Source: Montifringilla adamsi (Eukaryota > Chordata > Aves > Passeriformes > Passeridae). From it: 64,000 nucleotides of DNA. The notes under the pieces were generated by a model. It searched no databases. It saw nothing but the letters and a program-made list of their open reading frames with translations, and was not told where the DNA came from. Below are positions 1 to 10,563 of this stretch, piece by piece. Position numbers and translations under genes: made by a program. Each line of letters opens with the position of its first letter. The first letter of the stretch is position 1. The stretch is from the NCBI GenBank assembly GCA_017590115.1, contig JAGGNK010010225.1:6820001-6884000 (forward strand). Reading direction: 5' to 3'.

Positions 1-1452
1 CCATTGTTTGTTCTCTCTGTATCCAGAAATCTACTTTGAAATAAGAAAACCCTTCTTTTCAGCTGCATATTTGCATCATCTCTCTGAATAGACATTTGAC
101 TTTCCTTTGTATCCAGAAAATTTACAATTGATTCCCACTGTTGAGATAGGAACATCTTTTCCTTGCTTACCAATTTTAAAAATCCTTGCTCTGTTTCTAG
201 ATCTCTGAAATTAATTACTACTTCCCAAACTATATTGTATTTATTACTTTTCATTTATATGACTTATGAAATGTTTCAGCTTCAAAATTACTTAAAAAAA
301 AAATCTCTACTCAGAGAACCTCACAAAGTTGCAATTCTGACACAAAATGTAAGGACAGATATATGTGCAGAGAGAACAAAAAGTATGGCCATGCTCGCAC
401 TGAGCATAGTGAAGCTGGTAAATTCATGTTCCAGGTAGACATATGAGCAAGAATCCTCATTCAGGATGGAATGGGAAGAAGATTTCTCCCTGTCTTCACT
501 CTCTGAAGCTTATCTAAAGCTTGTGCCTGAGTGCAGGCTTGCATCAACACTGTTTGAGTCACAGCCAGTGTGTTTAGTTTCATGTTGAGATTCAGTCACC
601 TCAGTCAACAGTAGCTCAGGATAATGTGTGCATGTAGGATGCAATAAGGTATTTGCTGTTGTAAGGAACTTAAGAGCTTGATGCCTTGAATTATTTACTT
701 ATATTTCTGGAGAAATGAAAAAAATATTAAAATATCTTGTGGAAGGACTTTCTAAAGCCACAGTCAGGATGCAATGACTGCCTCTGAGAAACACTCAAGT
801 AAGAACCTCAGCATTAGCATAAATTAAAATGTCTTTTCAAATGTATTACCTTTTGGCAATAATTCAGCTTCTATGTCCCGTAATGTTGAGATTGCAGAGG
901 GTTTTTTTAAAAGTTTCTCTATAAGCAAATTTTAAATATTATACTCCACATTAATTAGAAATTAAGAAAAAAGAAAAAGTCTTGAAGTGACTGCAGTCTT
1001 CTCAAGTAGTAATCCGATAATACATAAACACACACACGTTGTCTGTGCAGAGTCCTTATATTTAGAAAATGCAAAATACTCTACATAAAATTTGCCAGTT
1101 TCAGTATTGTATCCAACACAAAACACAAATTCAGAATTTGTAGGACTTTTATTGCTGCACATCAATACTATGCCCTTACCTATTTTCTTTAACTTCTTTA
1201 CAGTGAGATTACAAAAATTGCTCTAAAAATATCAAAGACAAGCCATTTTGATAGTTTCCTTTTCAGTATTTGCGAAAGAGTGGAGGAGTTGGTGACTGGA
1301 AATTAATGTTTCTATTTTTTCTGGAACTGGTATTATTTGACCTCAGCTGTTTTTCTCGTGGACTGAAAATAAATTTTCTTATTATAGATCTCACATGTAC
1401 AAAGACAGCCTGAATAGTTATTTCAACACAGCATGGCAAAATGCCTCAAACG
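1..1452. other. AT-rich unique sequence, no gene seen
   Basis: No repeat family, RNA gene or convincing exon is recognisable here. Open frames are short, on both strands, and biased only by AT-rich composition. The plus-strand frame at 163-438 lacks any domain and has the low-complexity look of a chance ORF. Confidence 0.6.
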
Positions 1453-1552
1453 CCTCTAGAACTTAAGAAGTATATTTGCCAATTAAGGATTTAGGAAGCA
1501 ACTCCTATAGAACTTAAGAAGTATATTTGCCAATTAAGGATTTAGGAAGCAA
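1453..1552. repeat. 51-bp tandem duplication (two copies)
   Basis: Two head-to-tail copies of a 51-bp unit are visible. A 45-base stretch starting TAGAACTTAAGAAG at 1457 recurs identically at 1508. The flanking CCT at 1453 and 1504 also lines up, with one mismatch at 1456/1507. Near-identity of the copies implies a recent local duplication, probably replication slippage. No gene is affected. Confidence 0.9.
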
Positions 1553-4500
1553 AACCCAAGTAGGAAGTGCCACATACAATTATTTTGCATAGCACAGAAA
1601 CCATTATGCAATATGGCCAGCCTAGCATTTCTCATGGGTTTTTTGTGAGAGAAGAAGGTTGTTTTCTAAATATAGACAAAAATGTGCTGCACTTAGGCAA
1701 TAACTCATGACAGAGAGGTAACATATGCTATCATAATGCAGTGGGAGCTGCATGACACAAAGAAAATATGAGCAATACCACCTTCTAGAGTTACAGCCCC
1801 TTATTGCCATTATAAAACATCTTTATTGTAAGAGAAAATGCAATATTTTGGTAGAAAGAGGAGATGAAGTACTAGGACAAGTGAAATTTTTCATGGAGAA
1901 CATTCAAATTTACAGCTCTATACATCTCCTGCTGGGCTCAGGGTCCATCAGAAGACAGATGTCTAAGGGTCTCCTGCTTGATATACAAGGCAATGATACA
2001 GTGACATTTTTGACCTCTAAACAAGAAAGAGTTTTAAATTAAAAAAACCCACTTCAGTGCACAACAAGCACAGAAATTCCTGTTGCCTTTGCATCTCTCC
2101 CTTTCTTTGAAAGAATTTTTTTTTATGAGTGTTCCATCAGGAAGGATGATTTTACTGTCTGTCATATTTAATTTCAAATAATATAAACTGCTAAAATAGA
2201 CTCGAGGGCCCAAACTCTCACTGATTTTAAAAGGGGAGGACTAGGCCCAAGCTGTTATTCTTTTGTTTGTTTAGCAGGAAACTGAAATTGTTCTTTTAAA
2301 ATGACATATGCATTTACTTTTAAGCTCTTTGGTTCATATCTGACTCAAGACAACTGCACTCTTCCTTCCAACTCCTCTAAAACCCATGATAAAAATCAAT
2401 GTTACAATGTGAACCTGAATACACCATGAGAATTCATTTGTATTCAAGATCAGACTCAGGGAACAAAACTGAAATACGCAGAACTTTTACTTTTAATCAG
2501 CACACCTGAAAGAATACTAGCCAAAATATTTTCAAGCCCATTAATGGGTGGAGTTCATTTCTGTCATTCCTACCTTTATTTCCTATATGTAAGTCTCTGA
2601 AAAATTTTAAATTATGGTTCTATTGAGCAATTATTTTTTAATCTTCGCCTTTTATACTCTGAGACAAGTTCAAATGACAGAACATACATATTGCCTGAGA
2701 GTGAGTGTGGTGAGACAGGTTTAAAAAAATTATTTTTGCTCTTAGAAAGGTGTTTTTGAAATTCTTTAGGCCTTTTCATAATCTATTGCTACTTTGCCTA
2801 CTCAGGCTATGCAAGTCAAAGGCAGACCTAGTGTCAACATTTGCACAGGCTCTAAAGAGCACTTCTGAAAACAGGGAGGTTTATGAAAGATTAAAAGATC
2901 TAATAAAATGCTTATCATTTTAACAACTAACTATATAAAAGAAATTATTTTAAAAAATGAGATTCAAAAACCACTTTGAGCTGTGATCTAGTGTTATTTT
3001 CACAGAAACTCCAGCACTGAACTTCGCATCTCTGTACTTTAAATTGTTAAGAGAGTGTCCTGGTTTAGGGCAGAGAGGTAGTATTAAAAAGTCTTTTTTG
3101 GCAGCAATTATCAGCCCTCAATTTTGTTTTAAACAATTAAGGCATGCCACTACACCACCAGCAACTACACATTCTCAACTTCCATAAAAAATAGTGGACT
3201 ACAAAACATTAATTTCTGCAAAATCATAGAGAAACTTTACATCAAGCTTTCTGAACTGAAAGAATCATGAAAACTAAAACCTTTGTTGAAAAAAGAGCCT
3301 TATATTAACTAGTGCAGAAACACCTGCAGCTTTACACATGTAATTTAAAGCAACTTATATAAGGATTTATGTAGGTCATTGCTAGTTATGGAGGGGTATG
3401 TGTGAGATACTGGCCTTGATGCAAACGATAAGCACGTCTCACCGTTTTAAGCACGTGTTGGTCAGCCAATGTGTAGAAGAGCAACAAAGGTCTACAGAAG
3501 CAGAGTTAAAAGTCCCTGAGAAAACGTGCAAAACCCCAGGTGCTACATATTTAGGTTACCGTGCCATCTACTCAGATTTCTATGATCTCTCTAAGTGTGG
3601 GTAAGCTGTAGGTGTGCGTAGGCTGCAGTCTTCGTAAATCATGGGTAAGGCTCCAAGCCTCTTCATAAACTTGGTGCAAAGCAGGATTCAGCACTCTGAG
3701 ATGTATAATCTCAGAAAGTAAGTACTGAATCCTCTACAAATCTCTCGTTACCACATATGAAGGGTAGGATAAATGCATGTTCTACCTCAGATGGGAGATA
3801 GTGCCCATAGCGTGCAGTCAGCAGAGGCATCACATATAGAATGCAATGTGGGATGAGTGGTGGGGCAGAGATGTGTTAACTCTGACACTCCAGATAAGGT
3901 GGTGTGCCATTTTCCCCTTCACCACTAAACAAACTCAAGTCACATTTTTTATTATCCTTTCTATCTGCAACGTGAAGCTATTGCTTGGTTAATTCTCCTT
4001 TTATAGAAACATCTCAAACTACAGGTTAAACATAGGCATCCTCTTCTCACTGACACGTTCTGTCTTGCATTAATCAGAGTTTGTTTGTTTGTTTGTACCC
4101 TTCCATCAGCTGACCTGGCAGTAGATTTCTTTTTGCCCTGTTGTGGTATTCACACATTCAGGACTTCCATCTGCCCACAAAATTGCGCTCTTAAGTTCCC
4201 AGATAGTTCAGATGGAATTATAGATGCTTATCAGAGGGTAAAGAGCTGAAAGATTAAGATTAACAAGATTAACTCTTGGATAAATTGGAGAATGTACATT
4301 TGTTTCTTTAATAAATATTGTTACTACTGTTACATGCTATGAGCCAAGTACTGTAGACATTATTCACTTTTTAGTTCTTATTCCTGGGAGAAGGTAGAGA
4401 AAAAGAGTTAATAGTCCTACTGCAAATGAGAATAATGAGCTTTTTACTAAATATTAATTTCAGGACATGATATTGTTTTATGCAGGTAAGCATGAAAAAT

Positions 4501-7428
4501 TATTTTATTTGTATATTTATGGGTGATTTATAAAATGACATATTTAATAGCCTGGATTCAATTTTGCTTCATTTAAAACATCTGTATATAACCTGTATGT
4601 AAGTGTTGACTATACTAAATCCAAATATCCTTACTTCCTATTTAGAAACACTCTGTATGCCAGTCAACAGATTCAAAAGAAATAAAATATCTCATAACAA
4701 TCTACAGATGAGGAGACTTTCTTTTTCCCTGATGGGAAAGAGAAGCACTAGGAAAAAAGTACATTCATGGTCTGTACAAAAATAATATTTCTTTTCTCCT
4801 CAACACTTACTACTATAAAATAATGAACCTGAAGGCCTTTTTTTTTTAACAAGGGGGAAGAAAAAAAAATTAATAAATAGAGTGGCTACAGACCTTTCTC
4901 ATAGGACTCATCATAATGGCATAATGGTTATCAACGGAAAATGTCAGATGGGACCTTTAAATGGCAATTGGTTCATGAACAGAGATGTCAGCAAAGAACT
5001 AACAGATCAGTTCTTAAAAGTTGCTAGACTGACCTTATTAATGGCCATAAACTGCAGTCATTTCATTGTCAGGGCTCCAAGGTAGTGATACCTAGTACAT
5101 AAGTGCTCTGCAGAAATAAGATTGCAGTAGCTCAGACTAATGAAAAAAAGTATTGAGCAAGAGAAAAAGCACAATGATACTTCATGCATGAAGCATTCCA
5201 GTAAGTAAACTTAGGAAACATGACGGGATTTATTGCTCTTCCAGGTTCAGCCTGGGTCACTAAGGATGTATCTCCAATTTATGCATCACAAAACAGGAGG
5301 CTATCCATGCAGAACGCACTGTCAAGAGTGATATTAAAATGGGCCAGCCAAACTTTTACTGGATAAGCCAGACCAAGTCTCTCTGCAGGGTGTTGTCAAC
5401 AATGCTAAGACTACACCACTTTCAGTCCTAACTCTCACAGTCTGTGCACAATTCAAGTTCCAGAGTTAGTTTGTTCATGTGGGTCGAGGTAGAATCCACA
5501 CACAGTAGGCACATATGAGACCAACAAATATTTTGCAAATTTTCTGCTGGAGATGGGAACTGTAAGAGCCAAGTCAGCTGCTCCAAACTTTAGCTGTTTT
5601 TAAAACATTTCTTTAAGCATCCCTTTCAGAAAAATTTCTCAATATTTACAATAGCTCACATTAATTTGCATTTACAGTTTCCAATGTTTTTGTTAGAAGC
5701 TGGAAACAAAGTAGACTAGTTCTCCAATACACTACTTTTTCCCAAGATGTCTGAATATTAGTTTATTCTGGTAAATACTGGTAGCTAAATCAGAACAGAT
5801 ATGAACAGACTGAACTACTAAAAGAGAAGTAGTTATAAGATATTCTACTGTCTCCCTGTCAAGTATAGGTTGTTCATATATTTAATATAAATAAAACAAA
5901 AAAGCAACATTGCAAACAAATACACGAAAGTAATATTTGTCAGTACTCTAAATTCTCATATCAGAGAAAGAATTATTCTAGTATCTAAGTTTATTCCATG
6001 TGTTTGTGTTTTCAAAACCAGATTAAAAATAAAATAAAGAAACAGCATTTGAAAGGTTTCTGCTAGTTCCTGGTTTGGTCACTCAATGTAAGACAGATTT
6101 CAAAGTCTTCCATGCACATTACAAGAACAGTTTTACTCACCATGGATTCTGTTTCTAATATCCCAAAAGATTGTGTACAATTTAGATGATATTGGTGTGC
6201 CCCAAAATTCCTGTCCTTTAGCTAACTATCCCAATAAATGTTAGGTGTCACCCAATCAGCCTTGCCATTCTCATACTGTTTCTGTAACTTTTGGTTTCCC
6301 AGTAATTTTTTAAACCTTAAACAAGGATCAGTATTAGATAAAGGAAAAAATACTCCTGTTTTTAACAAAACTAATACTGTGAAGAAAGTAATATCACTCC
6401 CGTTTTGCAAACAATAGCTCTTATAAAAAAAAACCCTGACTCTAAATATCGTGCCACATATTGATAAGGCAGTGCTAGGACCTAAAAGAAATACTTGTAC
6501 TGCTATTGTGGAAAGAATAAACAATGTGGGTGTCTAACAGAAAACTGGAAGGGAAATATTTGCCAGGCCCAGACAGCTCATGGAGTCTGAACTCCAAAGG
6601 TAATGTTTTCTCACTCAGGTATGCTTTCTGCCACCGGAGATCCTGTGCCATGTTCCATTCTTGTGCACGTTACTTGGTCTGTACGAAGCCAATGAGACAG
6701 GTATTCTTGGATGTGAACACAGCCTTTTGTTCTCAAATAAGTCTCTCAGTTCATACATAAAGTATTTAGTAAATTACCTCTTTATTAACAATTCAGGAAA
6801 ATAGCTGTCATTTTCTTTTACTATTTAAGCAAGTAACAATTTAAATGGATATTAAGAGGGAAAGGATTTTCTTATATCAAAGCTGCAAGCAGTTTTGCTT
6901 AAAAGTTTATGGTGTCTCAAGGCTTTAACACACCTCTTTGTTTTCTGCAGAGTGATAAGACAAAGAAAAAAGAGACTTTAAGCAGTGTTTTGAAATTTCT
7001 CATGAGCCTATTTACTTTTCTATCACTGTAAAGAAAAAAAAAAGAGTAAATTGTGACATTCGATAAACCCAATCTTCTTTAGTTTTTGTACTTGACATAT
7101 CTTGTTAGAGTATAGCAAGGTTTTCTGTAGCAGACTCACATACTTTTCAATAAATATTATATTGACGAAAATTAAGGGTTAATGCAAAGATCACAGAGCT
7201 CATCCATTTTTATATCAAAATTTACTGACAATTCCACTGAAATAGATAAGATGATCCTTTCTAACTAGGGCTAATTCAGTAGAAGAAAAGTTATAATGAA
7301 ACAGTTAAACACCAAATGAAAGGGTCAGCTCTTTGCAAGATTAAACACAAACTGATTTTTATTTTACTTCTGGGCCTCCCCAATGGAAATGTACAACAAT
7401 TATTTAGAATTAGGTGCTGTTAAAACTG
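1553..7428. other. unique AT-rich sequence, no gene seen
   Basis: Nearly 6 kb without a recognisable gene. Minor items are a short (GTTT)n run at 4079-4096 and a segment at about 2205-2255 (GGCCCAAACTCTCACTGATT and onwards) that resembles old sauropsid repeat relics. At 3057 a short TGTCCTGGTTTAGGGCAG resembles the start of some avian LTRs but is not followed by recognisable LTR sequence. The minus-strand frame at 6222-6524 (100 codons) shows no domain. Confidence 0.5.
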
Positions 7429-7496
7429 TGGGCCAAATTCACTTCACATGTATTCCATTGACTTAATAAGACTGTATCAAGAATAAATTTGGCCCA
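7429..7496. repeat. short palindromic repeat relic with 11-bp inverted ends
   Basis: The ends TGGGCCAAATT (7429-7439) and AATTTGGCCCA (7486-7496) are perfect inverted repeats around a centre containing TCCATTGACTT. I recall elements of this form (GGCCAAATTC...CCATTGACTT...TTTGGCCCA) as common dispersed sequences in turtles, crocodiles and birds. I cannot give a certain family name. The size and structure are MITE-like or hairpin-like. Confidence 0.6.
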
Positions 7497-7540
7497 AAGG
7501 TTTTTTTACATCATCTGAACAACTAACTAACAATAATACA

Positions 7541-7557
7541 GTGCCACTTAGTGGCAA
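7541..7557. promoter_or_regulatory. CTCF-like palindromic motif
   Basis: TGCCACTTAGTGGCA (7542-7556) is a perfect inverted repeat around one T. On the complement it matches the CTCF core consensus CCASYAGRKGGC with one mismatch. CTCF is the vertebrate zinc-finger insulator protein. One motif match is weak evidence, since such motifs also arise by chance and in repeats. Confidence 0.25.
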
Positions 7558-8217
7558 GGAAAAAGTTTTCAGTATGTGAGATATGGAGAGACATTCAGGC
7601 ATACAATAGCTGGTGCTATTTGTATTTGAAATTTTGATACAATCTTATCTGATAGCTTCCAGTTACATTAAGCTCATTATTGCCACAATATTATATGCAT
7701 CTTTTCATATAAAAATACAAAAATGTCTGCAAAGAGGGAACGAAAGCGAGCCCTTGTAATTAATGTAACATTAAGAACACTCCCTTCACATTATATCTTC
7801 AAATTATAGCCATTTTCTAAAAAGGTTAGAATGCCTGTAAAAAGCATAAATATCTTAAAGCTATTTGTATTTCTCATGCTTCAGTAATGTATGTGTCACC
7901 TTCCTGAAAAATTATCCCTCAAAAAGGTCTAGAGTATTTCTTTTGTTTAAGTACCTATAGAATTACAATTTTGGGGAGCGACAACTATACTTAATACCAT
8001 TTTAAATGGGAGAATGTAACTCATTATTCAGTGCAATATTGTTATATTTCTAAGAAAGAATGAGATAAAGACAAGAAGGTATTTCACTACATATAATAAA
8101 AAATAAGTCCAAAAGGGTCTGCAATAGATCATGGGGTCCCTCAACTTGCTGAAAATGAGTGACCCTTATATTTTTATAGGAAGAAGAAATGCTAAGTAAT
8201 GAACATTTTGATAATTT

Positions 8218-8731
8218 CACAGAATCATAGAATGGTTTGGATTGGAAGGGACCTTAAAGATCACCTAGTATAAACACTTCTGCCATGAACACAGGAGCAT
8301 CTTCCACTAGATGAGGTTGCTAAAACCACATCCAGCCTGGCCTTCCTGTGGTGCAGCTTCCACAACTAGTCTGAACAAACTGTTCCATTGCCTCAACATC
8401 CTCACAGTAAATGATTTCTTTCTAATATTTAACCTAACCCTACCCTCTTTGTGTTTCCATTTTCCCTATCACTCCATGCTGTTGCAAGTCCATCTCAGAT
8501 CTTTTGTAGGTCTCCTTCAGGTACTGCTCTAAGGTCTCTCTAGATCCTTTTCACCTCTGTGCCTGGGATAGCCCTGACCCACATGCAGAACCTTGCACTT
8601 GGCACTGTTCAACTTCATAAGGTTCTCACAGGTCTGCCTCTCAAAATTGTCAGGGTCCCTCTGGATGGCATCCCTTCCCTCCAGTGAATTAATGGCACCA
8701 CACATCTTGGTGTTGATCTCTTCAGCTTATT
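8218..8731 (-). mobile_element. CR1 LINE fragment, 5'-truncated, internally deleted
   Basis: CR1 is the main non-LTR retrotransposon of birds. The 3' end lies at the left (CACAGAATCATAGAATGG, complement of the CR1 tail octamer). The 3' UTR then follows: GGAAGGGACCTTAAAGATCA, then text matching the usual 'clubs of 3' UTR' up to about 8545. From about 8560 the sequence jumps to CR1 further upstream (GCCCTGACCCACATGCAGAA, then CTGGATGGCATCCCTTCCCT), so several hundred bases of the usual 3' region are missing. It stops within the part that encodes the reverse transcriptase C-terminal region. No usable ORF remains. Substitutions are moderate, so this copy is younger than the one at 9.5 kb. Confidence 0.9.
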
Positions 8732-9519
8732 TAAAGCCAAAGGTGGAATGCATTGACGCCAGCAATGAAAATACACTCCCTATGTGTACAGTGGGAGTAA
8801 AATTGCTCTCTGTCTTCAGAATACAACAGAGAGATTGGTATTAATTTTTGGGACTCGTATTAGTTGTTTATAAGCACTTTTAAATAAACTAAGGCTCATT
8901 ATTTCCAGCTGGGTTGAACAATCCTTTGGCAATCATTTGGTTCCATTCATGCTTCAATCCCATCTTTTATACTACTGAAAAAACTTGCTGGAAGTGGACT
9001 TCAGCAATAATTCTGCAATTATATTGCTGATGAGAATTGTACTTTGAATGAGCACTCTGTTTCTATATATATATTTGAACTTTTGAAGTGAAAAGTGACC
9101 ACTGCCTATCAGATGTGGGTGACATGTAGACGCTGTCTTGTAAAATGAGCTTTGTAGAACTAAGTCAAATTACATCAAGAAACTTAGTACTTATATACAT
9201 CCAGTATTGCCAAACCTAATGCCCATTACAGAGCACATAGTACTGAATCAATTGACCTGCAGTAACACCAACACAGAAATAATTAATCTGAATTTAGGGA
9301 ATACACTATAGTATCATAACACCATGTTAGAATATGTTAGAATACTTCAAGGATAACTCACTAGAAAAATATTACATGAATCAGTAACATTTCAGTATTA
9401 CATTACAGTAACATTTCACTTCAAAACAGGAACAGACTTTTGAAGCAGATGTTCTGACTCTTCCCCACTTACCAAAACTCATGAACTGTAAAATAATTAA
9501 GACTTTAAAGACTTTTTTG
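8732..9519. other. unique AT-rich spacer between two CR1 copies
   Basis: No gene or repeat family is recognised. A 10-bp direct repeat (ATGTTAGAAT twice) lies near 9325-9345, and an ATATATAT run near 9066-9076. Confidence 0.5.
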
Positions 9520-9935
9520 GGGGGTCCAACACCTACTTGGGGCAGGGCCATTTAGATCACATTGGTAATAGATTTTTTTCCAGTCAAGTTTTTAAAATCT
9601 CAAAAAATGGAGATCCCAAATTTTTCTGAGAAACCTGACCCAGTGACTGGCCACTTTCAGTGAGAAAAAGTTTAAATTTTTGAGTCAGAATTTCCACCTT
9701 TCTAAGTCCTGTGTGTTATCTTTTGTTCCAAAATTGTGTGAAGAAATTGTGTGAAGAAATTGTGTATCCTCTACAACCTCCTAGCAGCTAGTCAGAAAGC
9801 AATAAGATTCCTCCTGAATCTTCTCTTTTCAACCCTGAACAAACCTGGGTTTTCATACTTTCCTCATTCTTCATGTACTACAGCCACCTCACTCTCATTC
9901 ACTTCGGCAAATCAACACCTTTCTTGTGCTGAAGG
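9520..9935 (-). mobile_element. old CR1 LINE 3' fragment
   Basis: A strongly diverged CR1 tail in minus orientation. Landmarks in CR1 order are GGTCCAACACCTACTTGG (about 9523), ATGGAGATCCCAAA (about 9607), GTGAGAAAAAGTTTAAAT (about 9660), GCAATAAGATTCCTCCTGAA (about 9800), TCTTCTCTTTTCAACCCTGA (about 9820) and CTTTCTTGTGCTG (about 9919). It ends about 55 bases before the neighbouring LTR. It carries a local 13-bp tandem array. It is non-coding and inactive. Confidence 0.75.
9731..9766. repeat. 13-bp tandem repeat, 2.8 copies
   Basis: The unit AAATTGTGTGAAG occurs at 9731 and 9744, with a partial third copy from 9757 to 9766. The copies are identical, so the expansion is younger than the old CR1 around it. 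Confidence 0.9.
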
Positions 9936-9991
9936 AAACAGACATAATATTTCAGAAGTAATGTCAGAATGCTGAACAGAGAAGGATAACT

Positions 9992-10563
9992 TGTCTTGAC
10001 CTATTGGCCAGACACTTGCTAATAGAGCTCTCCCATTCTCCACCTGACTGATTTTCCCTTGTCCAACTCCCATCACCTCCCTGGTGGGGAGGAAAATCTG
10101 GAAAAAGCAAACCTTGCGTGTTAAGATAAATAGAGTTTGATAATTGAAATAAAATATAATATATCAATAATAATTTTACCAATAATATCAGTAATAATAG
10201 TAATAATGAAAAAGAGAGATAAGAAGAAGAATATCTAAGACTGACAACGGATGTCCACTACAATTACTCAGCCCCTGTTGATGGATGCCCAGTCGGCATC
10301 TGAGCAGTGATCTGTGCCTTTCAGCCAACACCTCCCAATTTATATACTGGACATGACATTCTATGGCACTGACTATCCCTTTGGCCAGTTTGAGTTAGCT
10401 GTCCTGGCTTCTTGTTCACCTCCACACTGGGAAAACATGGAAAACCAGAAGATCCTTGACTTATACTAAGCAGTAGTTAGCTGCAACTAAACTTCAATGC
10501 ATTATCAAAATTATTCTTATAGTAAATCTAAAACACAGCACTGTCACAGCCAAAACCAGGGCA
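9992..10563 (-). mobile_element. probable solo LTR of an avian endogenous retrovirus
   Basis: Read on the minus strand, the segment starts TGCCCTGGTTTTGGCTG (10563 downwards). It runs through AACTGGCCAAAGGGATA (about 10380) and a TATA box (GTATATAAAT, plus-strand 10338-10347), and ends GGTCAAGACA near 9992. This order of landmarks matches an LTR family I know from bird genomes. The assignment to ERVL-like elements is tentative. No gag, pol or env sequence lies on either side, so it is probably a recombined solo LTR. Substitutions and an internal AT-rich expansion show it is old. I could not see a convincing target-site duplication, so the ends are approximate. Confidence 0.75.
10136..10235. 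repeat. degenerate AAT/TAA-rich simple repeat inside the LTR
   Basis: A run of AATAAT/TAATAG-type triplets followed by AGAAGAAGAA lies in the part of the LTR downstream of its TATA box. It probably grew from a short AT-rich stretch after insertion. Confidence 0.75.

Noticed and set aside
163..438. 91-codon plus-strand ORF at the window start
   Set aside because: No domain, low-complexity AT-driven residues and no splice or start support.
3057..3080. TGTCCTGGTTTAGGGCAG, similar to an avian LTR start
   Set aside because: The following bases do not continue as an LTR, so it is too short to call.
6222..6524. 100-codon minus-strand ORF with a hydrophobic start
   Set aside because: No recognisable family. 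AT-rich DNA often yields such hydrophobic frames.
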